Shown in pieces: positions 43,592-51,909 of a stretch of DNA of 64,000 bases. Positions within the stretch are counted from its first letter, which is position 1. Each line of letters starts with the position of its first letter. The notes below the pieces were generated by a model. The model saw only the letters and a list, made by a program, of their open reading frames with translations. It was not told the DNA's origin and did not search any database. Source of the DNA: Streptomyces sp. S.PNR 29 (GTDB taxonomy: Bacteria; Actinomycetota; Actinomycetes; Streptomycetales; Streptomycetaceae); assembly GCF_030386795.1 (NCBI RefSeq), contig NZ_JANUQM010000022.1:61246-125245 (forward strand), in the 5' to 3' direction. The translations under genes and the position numbers were made by a program.

Positions 43592-44527
43592 CTACAGCAA
43601 CCCCGCCGCCGCCAGGTACTCCCGTACTCGTTCCACCTCCTCCTTCGACAACGGCACCTGCGGCTCGGCCGTCACCGGACAGTCGATGACGCCCCGCAGG
43701 TGCAGCGCGGCCTTGAAGGCGCCGATGGCCGAGGAACTCGCGCCCATCCGGGCGGGGTCCGCGACGCGGACCATGCCGAACAGCGTGCACAGGCGTTCCT
43801 GTTCGGCCCGGGCACCGTCCCGGTCGCCGGCCCGGCAGAGGCGGTCGAGGCGGACGTAGCCGTGCGGGTCGACGTTGGCGAGGCCGGGCACGGCCCCGTC
43901 GGCGCCCAGTGCGAGGGCCGCGTCGACGGTCAGCTCGGAGCCGGTCAGCGCGCTGAAGCCGGTGATGCCGGGGTGCGTACGGGCGCCGGTCACCACGTCC
44001 CGGAAGCCGGCCAGGTCGCCGCTGGAGTCCTTCAGGCCGGCCAGGACACCCTCGGCGGCCAGCTCCAGCACCACGTCGGCGGGCAGCTTGGTGTGCACGC
44101 CGGACGGAAGGTCGTAGGCGACGACCGGGACCGGGGAGGCGGCGGCGACGAGGCGGTAGTGGCGGGCGATCTCCGCCGGGTGGGTGCGGGTGTAGAAGGG
44201 CGCGGTGACGACGACGGCGTCGGCGCCCGCCGCCGTGACGGACGCGACGTGGTCCAGGACGCGCGGGGTCGTCATGTCGATGGCGCCCGCCAGGACGGGG
44301 AGCCGACCGCCCACCTGGGCCACGGTCGTCTCCACGACCAGCCTGCGCTGCCGGTCCGTCAGATACGCCGCCTCCGATGACGTGCCGAGCACGAACAGCC
44401 CGTGCACCCCGCTCTCCACCAGGTGGTCGATCAGCCTGAGCAGCGAAGGGACGTCCACCTCGCGGTCCGGTGTCAGGGGCGTGCAGACGGGCGGGACGAC
44501 ACCGGTCAGCGGGGCGGGGAAGGTCAT
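43592..44527 (-). CDS. DapA/NAL family aldolase or lyase
   Basis: A 311-residue class I aldolase-like TIM barrel of the dihydrodipicolinate synthase/N-acetylneuraminate lyase family. The Schiff-base Lys is in LAGLKDSSGD, the catalytic Tyr in VVAYDLPSG, and GTSSEAAYLT replaces the GTTGE motif of true DapA. A pathway role other than lysine synthesis is likely, for example keto-deoxy sugar acid cleavage; it is not next to lysine genes. GGGAG lies 6 nt before the ATG. Confidence 0.85.
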   Translation of the reverse strand: MTFPAPLTGVVPPVCTPLTPDREVDVPSLLRLIDHLVESGVHGLFVLGTSSEAAYLTDRQRRLVVETTVAQVGGRLPVLAGAIDMTTPRVLDHVASVTAAGADAVVVTAPFYTRTHPAEIARHYRLVAAASPVPVVAYDLPSGVHTKLPADVVLELAAEGVLAGLKDSSGDLAGFRDVVTGARTHPGITGFSALTGSELTVDAALALGADGAVPGLANVDPHGYVRLDRLCRAGDRDGARAEQERLCTLFGMVRVADPARMGASSSAIGAFKAALHLRGVIDCPVTAEPQVPLSKEEVERVREYLAAAGLL

Positions 44528-44642
44528 GAAGGCTCCCTGGCGTAGCGGCTGTGCTCCTCCCCTGGATGGTGACATCGGGACCGGTTTCTCACGCCCGACG
44601 CGGCCGAAAAGTCCGGGATCCGAGCAGCGCACCCGGGGAGAA

Positions 44643-44922
44643 TGGCCGGCGTCCACCTGCTCGGCGGGCAACTTCCGCCTCCCTGCGGACCGGGCGGACG
44701 CGCGTGCCGCGCTGAGGGAGGCCTGGGAGCGGGCGGGGACGGAACGCGTCGAGGTCGCGTGCGGTGGCGGGCGCGGGCGGACGGGGACGGCCCTGGCCTG
44801 CCTGGCGGTGCTGGACGGCGTACCGGCCGAGGAGGCGGTGGCGTACGTGCGCCGGGCCTACGACCGGCACGCCGGAGACGCCGTGGCAGCGCAGGTATGT
44901 ACGCCGGTTCGGCGCCGCGTGA
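44643..44922 (+). pseudogene. Decayed protein tyrosine phosphatase gene
   Basis: The frame at 44643 reads FRLPADRADARAALREAWER, then the CX5R phosphatase loop CGGGRGRTGTALACLAVLDG, then AYVRRAYDRHA, after which it loses sense at about 44869. One frame over, ETPWQRRYVRRFGAA then a stop (44920-44922) continues the family's C-terminus, consistent with a 2-nt deletion. The N-terminal half of the family is missing and no start codon is in place. The remainder of the 44528-45019 gap shows no other gene. Confidence 0.62.
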
Positions 44923-45019
44923 GGGCGGCGCCGAAGGTCGCCGGACCGCCGACCTTGGTCGCGGTGCCGTAGACCGACGGGCGATACGCGGGGGGTGCCG
45001 GGCTCGGCACAGTGAGCGC

Positions 45020-46153
45020 ATGGAGAACACGAAGGGAATCAACCGGGCGCAGTTCCTGGCCGGGGCGGCCGCGGTCGGGCTCGCGGGGGCGGTGCTTCCC
45101 GCGGGCCGGGCAGAGGCCGGCGGCCGGGCGGGTCTGACCCGACGGGGCGTCGTCTACACCGTCGGCGCGGGGGAGACGCCGGGGACCGCGTGGAGCGCCG
45201 ACCGGATGCGCGCCGACATCCGCGCCATCAGCGACGACCTGCACGCCGACGCCGTCGAGATCACCGGCGACGGTGTCGAGCGCCTCACGGCCACCGCCGC
45301 CGAGGCGGCCGAGCGGGGACTGCACATCTGGCTGCAACCGAAGATCGGGGACATCCCGCAAGGCGACATCCTGGAGCAGGTGGCGGAGACGGGCCGGTTC
45401 GCGGAGCGGTTACGCCGGCAGGGTGCGAGCGTCGAGTTCGGCGTCGGCTGCGAGTTCCAGCTGTTCGTGCCGGGGATCGTGCCGGGGGAGACGGTCCTGG
45501 AGCGGGTCGAGAACCTGCTGAACGGCACGGTCGACCGGGAGCGGATGCAGCGCGGACTCGACCGGTTCACGGCACGGGCGGCGAAGGTCGGCCGGTCGGT
45601 CTTCCGGGGCCGCCTGGGCTACGCGGCCGGCTCCGACGACAAGGTCGACTGGGACCTCTTCGACATCGTCGGCCTCAACTACTACTCGTACTTCCCGCGC
45701 CACGAAGACTACGTACGGGACGTGAGCAAGTACCTGATCCGGGGCAAGCCGCTCGCCATCACCGAGTTCGGCAGCTGCACGTATGCCGGCGCCCCGCAGG
45801 ACGGCGGCATGGGCTGGTACTCCGTCGACCACGGCAAGACCCCGCCGGAGATCAAGGGCGACCTGGTGCGCAGCGAGCGCACCCAGGCCGCCTACCTGAT
45901 GGACCTGCTGGACGTCTTCGAGTCGATGGGCCTGTACGCCGCGATGGCGTACGAGTTCGTCAGCCCGGACTCACCGCACCGCCCCGACAACCCGCGCCAC
46001 GACCTCGACATGGCGAGCTACAGCATCACCAAGTCCGTCAAGGACCGCCCCGACGACCCGGCCTCCGACTGGCACTGGGAGCCGAAGGAGGCCTTCCACG
46101 CCCTGGCTCGGCGGTACGGCAGGGCGTGCCGGGCGTCCGGTCAGCGGCAGTAG
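45020..46153 (+). CDS. Secreted glycosidase-like TIM-barrel protein, TTA codon inside
   Basis: A 377-residue protein with an N-terminal signal (FLAGAAAVGLAGAVLPAGRAEA). The body resembles a TIM-barrel hydrolase: FGVGCEFQLF and AITEFGSCTYAGAP place two Glu as candidate acid/base and nucleophile; LNYYSYFPRHEDYV and FVSPDS are other conserved-looking strands. Related streptomycete proteins have been labelled abortive infection protein, but the visible motifs point to a glycosidase fold. Codon 131 (45410-45412) is TTA, the rare codon read by the bldA tRNA, so expression should depend on bldA and development. The 3' end overlaps the next, convergent gene by 13 bp. Confidence 0.78.
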   Translation: MENTKGINRAQFLAGAAAVGLAGAVLPAGRAEAGGRAGLTRRGVVYTVGAGETPGTAWSADRMRADIRAISDDLHADAVEITGDGVERLTATAAEAAERGLHIWLQPKIGDIPQGDILEQVAETGRFAERLRRQGASVEFGVGCEFQLFVPGIVPGETVLERVENLLNGTVDRERMQRGLDRFTARAAKVGRSVFRGRLGYAAGSDDKVDWDLFDIVGLNYYSYFPRHEDYVRDVSKYLIRGKPLAITEFGSCTYAGAPQDGGMGWYSVDHGKTPPEIKGDLVRSERTQAAYLMDLLDVFESMGLYAAMAYEFVSPDSPHRPDNPRHDLDMASYSITKSVKDRPDDPASDWHWEPKEAFHALARRYGRACRASGQRQ

Positions 46154-47628
46154 AGGTCCTTGGCGGGCCGCTCACCTGTCGCCAGGAACCGGGAGACCGT
46201 GTGGTCGCCGCAAGCGTTGCCGTTGGCGAGGTAGGCGTTGTGGCCGGTGGAGTTCACGGTCACCATGACGGCACGCCGGCCGAGGGCCTCGCGGAGCTTG
46301 AGGGCGCCGCTGAGCGGGGTGGCCACATCACGCTCGTTCTGCACGAGCAGGACGTTGGACGGCCCTCGGTCGGTGATCTTCACCGGCGCCTCCTTCTGCG
46401 GGTACGGCCAGGCGGCGCAGAGCATCGCGTTGCGGGGCATGCCCGCGGTGAGCGGGTACTTCGCACGGCTCTCGGCGACGTCCTTCTCGTACGCGGCGGC
46501 CGACCTGGGCCAGACGCTGTCCCCGCAGATGGTGGCGGCGCCGACCGCGGTGACGTTCTGCAGCACGGCCTCCGGCGGGCTCTGGGGCGCGGGCGGCACG
46601 GTGCCCTTCTCGGCGGCCAGCATCAGCTTGGCCAGCGTGGGGTAGCGGTCGGGGTCGTACAGGGCGGTGAGCATGGCCTGACGCAGCTCGGTGCCGTTCA
46701 GCTCCGCCGGCTCGGCGCCGGGCCAGGGGAGGGGCTCGCGGTCGAGACGGGCCGCGAGCCGCAGGAACAGCGGCCGCACCTCGGCCGCCGTACGGGCCAC
46801 CCGGTCCGGGTTGCCGGGTGCGGACGCCCACCTGGCGAACTCGGGGAAGTTGTCCTCGACCCCGGCCTCGAACGCGGCGAGCCAGGCCCGCTGCACCCGG
46901 ACGGGGTCGGGATTGTCGTTGCTGTCCAGCACGACGCGGTCGGTGCGGTGCGGGAACAACTGGCTGTAGACGGCGCCCACATAGGTGCCGTACGAGACGC
47001 CCCAGGCGGACAGCTTGCGCTCGCCGAGCGCGGCTCGGATGCGGTCGATGTCGCGGGCGTTGGTGGCGGTGCTGATGTGCTGCATCAACTCGCCGCCATG
47101 GCGGGCGCAGGCGTCCGAGATGCGCCGCGCGGTGGCCATGTTCCCCTCGATGGATCCGTCCGGAGCGGGCCAGGGCCGCAGCTTGGAGGCGGCGAGATCG
47201 GCCGGCTCCAGACCGCAGCTGACGGGGGTCGAGGGGGCGTTCCCCCGCGGGGCGAACCCGATGAGGTCGTAGGTGTCCCGGACGCTTTGCGGCAGCTTCT
47301 GCGCCTTCCCCGAGGGGTTGGCGAGGCTGGAGCCACCGGGGCCGCCGGGGATGAGGAACAGTGCGCCGCGGCGGGCGGCCGGGTTCTCGGCGGGGATACG
47401 GGAGATGGCGATGCCGATCTCGGGACCGTCGGGGTCGGCGTAGTCCATGGGGACCTGGACGGTGGCGCACTGCTGGCGGGGGTCGAGGCCGGTGCCGTCG
47501 CACGCGGACCACTCAAGGGGCGGGGCGGCGGCCGGGCCGGGGACCGCGGAGGCGGCGAGCGGTGTGGTGACGGCGAGGAGGAGGGCGGAGGTGGCGATGA
47601 GGGAGGCGTGACGCGTGGTCTGCTTCAT
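46141..47628 (-). CDS. Secreted alpha/beta-hydrolase, tripeptidyl aminopeptidase (SlpD/SlpE) type
   Basis: A 495-residue exported serine peptidase. N-terminal signal (RHASLIATSALLLAVTTPLAASA), then the alpha/beta-hydrolase core with the oxyanion sequence FLIPGGPGGSS, nucleophile elbow SAWGVSYGTYVGA, and a late VNSTGHNAYL with the catalytic His. The CAAWPYP and NERDVATPLSGA segments belong to the TAP-like C-terminal domain of the SlpD/SlpE and tripeptidyl-aminopeptidase group. No lipobox. ATG 47628. Confidence 0.87.
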   Translation of the reverse strand: MKQTTRHASLIATSALLLAVTTPLAASAVPGPAAAPPLEWSACDGTGLDPRQQCATVQVPMDYADPDGPEIGIAISRIPAENPAARRGALFLIPGGPGGSSLANPSGKAQKLPQSVRDTYDLIGFAPRGNAPSTPVSCGLEPADLAASKLRPWPAPDGSIEGNMATARRISDACARHGGELMQHISTATNARDIDRIRAALGERKLSAWGVSYGTYVGAVYSQLFPHRTDRVVLDSNDNPDPVRVQRAWLAAFEAGVEDNFPEFARWASAPGNPDRVARTAAEVRPLFLRLAARLDREPLPWPGAEPAELNGTELRQAMLTALYDPDRYPTLAKLMLAAEKGTVPPAPQSPPEAVLQNVTAVGAATICGDSVWPRSAAAYEKDVAESRAKYPLTAGMPRNAMLCAAWPYPQKEAPVKITDRGPSNVLLVQNERDVATPLSGALKLREALGRRAVMVTVNSTGHNAYLANGNACGDHTVSRFLATGERPAKDLYCR

Positions 47629-47753
47629 GCGAACGAGCCTCGCGAATCGTCACCGCCGACCACATCCGGGCAACGCCCTTGTTTCTGCGGGGGTTTACCC
47701 CAGGGCTCACTACGGGGCAGGGGGCACCTGAGTTCCCGGTGTCCGGCGGTCGT

Positions 47754-48929
47754 TCAGGCCGTCAAAGAGCCCTCGCACTGCTGCGGAACGTTCGTGTACT
47801 GCTGAGGACTCAGGTCGCTGAGCGCCTTGTTGCAGGACTTCCATTGCGCCGTCGGTGGCTTGTCGTTCTCCCGGAACGTCGTGACCACGACTCTCAGCTG
47901 GACCAGGACCGTCGTGGCCGTGTTCCGGGCGCCCGCCGTCGTCTTCGTGTTGACGATGATCTTCGTCACGATCTGGATCGGCGCCGTGAGGTTCGAGAGC
48001 TGGGTCTTCTTCTTCTGCGAAGTGCCCGCGCTCCGGATGGTCTTCAGCGTGGCGGTCCCCTCCCGCACACAACCCCTGATTGCCGTCTTCGTCTTCGGCG
48101 GAAGTTTGGGCTGTGTCAACGCCTGCACGGAGACCTTCACGTCGACCGAGACCTTGACCAGCGCCTGCCGCACCTTGGCCGACACCTTCACGTCCACGAT
48201 CACCTGGATCGAGGCCGTCAGCTCGTTGACGCAGTTGGAGATCGCTTTCTTGTCCGGCGCGGAAGTCGCCGGGTTCTTGAGCGCGTCCACAGCGACGAAC
48301 ACCGACACACTGACGTCGACGGCCGCTTGCTTGACCTCCGGCGGTTTGTTCTGGGCCTCGTCCAACAAGGTGGACACCTGAGCGAGATCGCTCTTCACCG
48401 CGGCGGGCGTATCCGGATCCCGGCTGAGTTCCTCCGCCTCGTCTTTCGCCTCGGCGGGTGTGGTGGGCTGCGGCGTCTTTCCGGGCTCGGTGGGTGTCTC
48501 CTCGGTTTCGGTGGGTGTTTCCTCGGTGGGTGTTTCTTCGGTGGGCGTCTCCTCGGTGGGAGACTCCTCGGTCGGTGTTTCTTCGGTGGGCGTCTCCTCG
48601 GTCGGTGTTTCTTCGGTCGGTGTCTCCTCGGTGGGAGACTCCTCGGTCGGTGTCTCCTCGGTCGGTGTCTCCTGGGTCGGTGTTTCCGGGGCGGGGGACT
48701 CTTCGGTGGGTGTCTCCTGGGTCGGTGTTTCCGGGGCGGGAGACTCCTCGGTCGGTGTCTCCGGCTCGGGCGGCGTGGGAGTGGGCTGGGCTGGTGCCGC
48801 CGTCCTGGCTTGTGCGGTGCCTTGGAGGGCCGCCACCGTACTGGCCGCACCTACCGGCAGCGCGAGCGCCGCGGCCAGGCAGGACGCGCAGGCTTGACGG
48901 GAGAAATGCCGACGGGTGTTTCTGGGCAT
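47754..48929 (-). CDS. Secreted protein with Glu-Thr-Pro repeat stalk
   Basis: A 391-residue protein. Residues 1-41 are a long export signal (a basic start, CASCLAAALALPVGAAS, then AQA). Residues 57-147 are about eighteen copies of a five-residue unit EETPT (variants EESPT, QETPT, PETPT), an acidic, extended stalk. Residues 170-391 form a separate Val/Lys-rich domain made of similar helical or strand units (VSVSVFVAVDALKNP, VKVSVDVKVSVQALTQP) with four Cys. No transmembrane anchor or sorting motif is seen. I do not recognise the family; a cell-envelope-spanning stalk with a binding head is an inference. Codon choice is less GC-biased than in its neighbours. Confidence 0.75.
   Translation of the reverse strand: MPRNTRRHFSRQACASCLAAALALPVGAASTVAALQGTAQARTAAPAQPTPTPPEPETPTEESPAPETPTQETPTEESPAPETPTQETPTEETPTEESPTEETPTEETPTEETPTEETPTEESPTEETPTEETPTEETPTETEETPTEPGKTPQPTTPAEAKDEAEELSRDPDTPAAVKSDLAQVSTLLDEAQNKPPEVKQAAVDVSVSVFVAVDALKNPATSAPDKKAISNCVNELTASIQVIVDVKVSAKVRQALVKVSVDVKVSVQALTQPKLPPKTKTAIRGCVREGTATLKTIRSAGTSQKKKTQLSNLTAPIQIVTKIIVNTKTTAGARNTATTVLVQLRVVVTTFRENDKPPTAQWKSCNKALSDLSPQQYTNVPQQCEGSLTA
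48489..48761 (-). repeat. 15-bp tandem repeat coding the EETPT stalk
   Basis: About eighteen copies of a 15-bp unit, on the forward strand close to CGGTGGGTGTCTCCT with third-position changes, one frame-preserving irregularity near 48506. Such arrays expand and contract by slippage, so repeat number may differ between strains. Confidence 0.9.
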
Positions 48930-49061
48930 GCTGGTTCCAGGTGCGCTGTGCGATGTCCTGATGTGCCCTTGCGGACCGGAGGCCTGAGGACCACGACGGT
49001 CATGGTCGGCGAGATCCATGACCCGATGGCGCAGGCGATACACGAACCACTCTTCGCCCGC

Positions 49062-49235
49062 TCACTTCCTTCCGCAAGTCGGGCGCGGGGAAGTTCCCGA
49101 TTCAATGGACGCCTTGGAACCGTCGGTTTGTAGTGCCGGGTCAATCCGCGGTTCCACACCCAACTGAGGTTTCCCCATGGTCTGTTCGAATTTCTCGATT
49201 TCCTCGATGTTGCCACCGGAGACAACATCGGCCAT
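49062..49235 (-). CDS. Small unknown protein (57 aa)
   Basis: The frame starts at ATG 49235 with a G-rich ribosome site about 8 nt upstream and encodes MADVVSGGNIEEIEKFEQTM, then a Pro/Gly-rich polar part and a single Cys near the C-terminus (PTCGRK). An acidic, helix-prone N-terminal half with a hydrophilic, Cys-containing tail has the look of a RiPP leader-core layout, but no maturase gene is nearby, so this is only a possibility. It is upstream of and co-directional with the EETPT protein gene, 132 bp away. No family recognised. Confidence 0.45.
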   Translation of the reverse strand: MADVVSGGNIEEIEKFEQTMGKPQLGVEPRIDPALQTDGSKASIESGTSPRPTCGRK

Positions 49236-49322
49236 GGTCAACCCCCCTGTACAGCCCTGCACTTGTAGGGCGCAGACTCCTGTTGAGTGTAGGGGTGAAA
49301 AGGTGCTCTTGAGGTGGGAAGC

Positions 49323-49514
49323 GTGAAAGCCGAAAAGGAGGGGGAGCACGGTGAAGGCACAGCACTCCCGGTGCTCTGCGTCGAAGAAGCGGAGGAAACG
49401 GTGGAAGAATTGCGGACGGCGTTCACGAACGCGGGAATTATCGTGCCGTCACCCGGGCCCGACCCGGTAAGTCTTGCGCAGACGGCCCCGCGGCTCGTGG
49501 CGGTGCTCCGGTGA
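49323..49514 (+). CDS. Small unknown protein (63 aa), first of a two-gene unit
   Basis: GTG 49323 (an in-frame GTG at 49314 is possible) is followed by KAEKEGEHGEGTALPVLCV and an acidic helix EEAEETVEELRTAFTNAG, then a Pro-rich end with LAQTAPRLVAVLR. The stop overlaps the start of the next gene by 4 bp (GTGA), strong evidence that both are translated. Divergent from the 57-aa gene. No family recognised. Confidence 0.6.
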   Translation: MKAEKEGEHGEGTALPVLCVEEAEETVEELRTAFTNAGIIVPSPGPDPVSLAQTAPRLVAVLR

Positions 49515-49726
49515 AGCCCCCGGTCGGCTCGTACGTCGTCGACACCCGGACCGGACGGCTCGGCATCGTCATGGGGCACGAAGGGCCCTACGTGCAGTTG
49601 AGGCCGTACGGGGGCGGGAGGGAGTGGGACGCCGAGCCGGAAGCCATTCGTTGCGCCACCCCGGCCGAGCGACTCAGCGCGGCCACCGCCTACGCCAACG
49701 CACGCAGCCGCGGTGAAGTCCCTTGA
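49511..49726 (+). CDS. Small KOW/SH3-like protein (71 aa)
   Basis: KPPVGSYVVDTRTGRLGIVM followed by GHEGPYVQLRPYGGGREWD has the strand pattern of a small SH3-like barrel; the end, TPAERLSAATAYANARSRGE, is helical. Similar short proteins are common in streptomycetes, often next to regulator or peptide genes, but I know of no proven function. Coupled to the preceding gene by a GTGA overlap; convergent with DUF1304, 15 bp away. Confidence 0.7.
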   Translation: MKPPVGSYVVDTRTGRLGIVMGHEGPYVQLRPYGGGREWDAEPEAIRCATPAERLSAATAYANARSRGEVP

Positions 49727-49741
49727 CCTCTGCCGGACCCC

Positions 49742-50104
49742 TCAGTGGGCCAGCAGGACCAGGGCCAGGCCTACGGCCGCCGGGAGGGTCTGGACGAAGA
49801 CGATCCGGCGGCCGGCGGTCGCGGCACCGTACAGGCCGGCCACGGCCACGCACACCAGGAAGAAGACCTTCGCCTGGAACCCCACGGGATCCGAGGCCAC
49901 GGCCCCCCACACCAGACCGGCGGCGAGGAAACCGTTGTAGAGGCCCTGGTTGGCGGCCAGCGTCCTCGTCTCCTCGGCGAAGGCCTGCGTGGTGCCGAAG
50001 GCGGCGCGGGTGCGCGGCCGGGTCCACAGGAACATCTCCAGGACCAGGATGTACACGTGGAGCGCCGCGATGGCCAGAACCACGGCGGTGGCAAGGATCG
50101 ACAT
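49742..50104 (-). CDS. DUF1304 family integral membrane protein
   Basis: A 120-residue protein with about four membrane segments: ILATAVVLAIAALHVYILVLEMFLW style first segment, NQGLYNGFLAAGLVWG, VFFLVCVAVAGLYGAAT and LPAAVGLALVLLAH. The conserved NQGLYNGFLA motif marks the DUF1304 (YqjF-like) family, of unknown function. Divergent from recO with 76 bp between starts. Confidence 0.88.
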   Translation of the reverse strand: MSILATAVVLAIAALHVYILVLEMFLWTRPRTRAAFGTTQAFAEETRTLAANQGLYNGFLAAGLVWGAVASDPVGFQAKVFFLVCVAVAGLYGAATAGRRIVFVQTLPAAVGLALVLLAH

Positions 50105-50180
50105 GGGGGCATGATCGCAGCCCGGACCCGGTACCGGGCACCCGGCCCCGGGCACCCTGTGCGTGCGCGAGAATGGCTCC

Positions 50181-50927
50181 ATGAGTCTGTTCCGCGACGA
50201 CGGCATCGTGCTGCGCACCCAGAAGCTGGGTGAGGCGGACCGGATCATCACGCTGCTCACGCGCGGGCACGGCCGGGTGCGGGCCGTGGCCCGGGGCGTG
50301 CGGCGGACCAAGTCGAAGTTCGGGGCCCGGCTCGAACCCTTCTCCCACGTCGACGTGCAGTTCTTCGCGAAGGGCAGCGAGCTGGTCGGCCGCGGGCTGC
50401 CGCTGTGCACGCAGAGCGAGACCATCGCTCCGTACGGCGGCGGGATCGTCAGCGACTACGCGCGGTACACCGCCGGTACCGCCATGCTGGAGACGGCGGA
50501 GCGGTTCACCGATCACGAGGGGGAGCCGGCCGTGCAGCAGTATCTGCTGCTCGTCGGCGCACTGCGCACCCTCGCCCGCGGTGAGCACGCCCCGCACCTC
50601 GTCCTCGACGCCTTCCTGCTGCGCTCCCTCGCCGTCAACGGCTACGCCCCGAGCTTCGGCGACTGCGCGAAGTGCGGCATGCCCGGGCCGAACCGGTTCT
50701 TCTCGGTGGCGTCCGGTGGCTCCGTCTGCGTCGACTGCCGGGTCCCCGGCAGCGTCGTACCCTCGCCGGAGACCCTCGAACTGCTCGGCGCGCTGCTTAC
50801 GGGAGACTGGGAGACGGCGGACGCGTGCGAGGCGCGATACGTCCGGGAGGGCAGCGGGCTGGTGTCCGCGTACCTGCACTGGCATCTGGAGCGCGGGCTG
50901 CGTTCCCTCCGGTACGTAGAGAAGTAG
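50181..50927 (+). CDS. recO: DNA repair protein RecO
   Basis: A 248-residue RecO, which helps load RecA by annealing SSB-coated DNA in the RecFOR pathway. N-terminal OB fold (MSLFRDDGIVLRTQKLGEAD), helical middle, and the zinc module with CAKCGMPG and CVDCR. ATG 50181 gives the family start; the frame is open to 50163. Followed by uppS after 50 bp, a standard streptomycete pair. Confidence 0.94.
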   Translation: MSLFRDDGIVLRTQKLGEADRIITLLTRGHGRVRAVARGVRRTKSKFGARLEPFSHVDVQFFAKGSELVGRGLPLCTQSETIAPYGGGIVSDYARYTAGTAMLETAERFTDHEGEPAVQQYLLLVGALRTLARGEHAPHLVLDAFLLRSLAVNGYAPSFGDCAKCGMPGPNRFFSVASGGSVCVDCRVPGSVVPSPETLELLGALLTGDWETADACEARYVREGSGLVSAYLHWHLERGLRSLRYVEK

Positions 50928-50977
50928 AACCGAGAAGCAGAACCACACAACAGATCCACGCAAGGAGCGAGAGACAC

Positions 50978-51829
50978 ATGGCCGTACGCGGGATCCTGGG
51001 GCGTCAGCGCCGGGAGTACAGGACGCCGCAGCCGCACCCGTCCGGCGCGCGGCCGCCGAAGCTCCCCGGGGAACTGGTCCCGGGCCATGTGGCGATCGTC
51101 ATGGACGGCAACGGGCGCTGGGCCAAGGAGCGCGGGCTGCCGCGCACCGAGGGACACAAGGTCGGCGCCGAGCGTGTGCTGGACGTGCTGCAGGGCGCGA
51201 TCGAGATCGGCGTCGGGAGCATCTCCCTGTACGCCTTCTCCACCGAGAACTGGAAGCGGTCACCGGACGAGGTGCGCTTCCTGATGAACTTCAACCGGGA
51301 CTTCATCCGCAAGACCAGGGACCAGCTGGACGAGCTGGGCGTGCGGGTGCGCTGGGTGGGCCGTATGCCCAAGCTGTGGAAGTCGGTGGCCAAGGAGCTC
51401 CAGATCGCCCAGGAACAGACCAAGGGCAACGACCGGCTCACGCTGTACTTCTGCATGAACTACGGCGGCCGTGCGGAGATCGCCGACGCCGCGCAGGCAC
51501 TGGCCAAGGACATCAGGGCCGGCCGGCTCGACCCGTCCAAGGTCAGCGAGAAGACCTTCGCCAAGTACCTGTACTACCCGGACATGCCGGACGTGGACCT
51601 GTTCCTGCGGCCGAGCGGCGAGCAGCGGACCTCCAACTACCTGCTCTGGCAGAGCGCCTACGCCGAGATGGTCTTCCAGGACGTGCTGTGGCCGGACTTC
51701 GACCGTCGTGACCTGTGGCGGGCGTGCCTCGAATACGCCTCGCGGGACCGCCGCTTCGGCGGCGCGATCCCGAACGAGGAACTCCTGGCCATGGAAGGGC
51801 GAGCCCCGGACCAGCAGGCCACCTCGTAG
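50978..51829 (+). CDS. uppS: Isoprenyl transferase (cis-prenyl diphosphate synthase)
   Basis: A 283-residue Z-type prenyltransferase that elongates isoprenoid diphosphates for the lipid carrier of cell-wall synthesis. HVAIVMDGNGRWAKERG (Asp of the DGNGRWA motif binds Mg-diphosphate), SLYAFSTENWKR, FCMNYGGRAEI and DLFLRPSGEQRTSNYLLWQS are the conserved regions. AAGGAG lies 9 nt before the ATG. Some actinobacterial paralogues make shorter chains, so product length is not certain. Confidence 0.94.
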   Translation: MAVRGILGRQRREYRTPQPHPSGARPPKLPGELVPGHVAIVMDGNGRWAKERGLPRTEGHKVGAERVLDVLQGAIEIGVGSISLYAFSTENWKRSPDEVRFLMNFNRDFIRKTRDQLDELGVRVRWVGRMPKLWKSVAKELQIAQEQTKGNDRLTLYFCMNYGGRAEIADAAQALAKDIRAGRLDPSKVSEKTFAKYLYYPDMPDVDLFLRPSGEQRTSNYLLWQSAYAEMVFQDVLWPDFDRRDLWRACLEYASRDRRFGGAIPNEELLAMEGRAPDQQATS

Positions 51830-51909
51830 CAACCCCCTTGCGGAATAGGGCGTGCGCGTGTGCGATTTAAGATCGTGAACGACTGATCGCTCTCGCACTG
51901 GGGTTCCGC

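Noticed and set aside
48489..48761. CRISPR-like array
   Set aside because: Fifteen-bp units without spacers, fully coding; not a CRISPR.
48458..48961. Forward frames with VSSVG or SVFLRW repeats
   Set aside because: Antisense readings of the EETPT repeat array; the minus-strand frame has the signal peptide and an ordered second domain.
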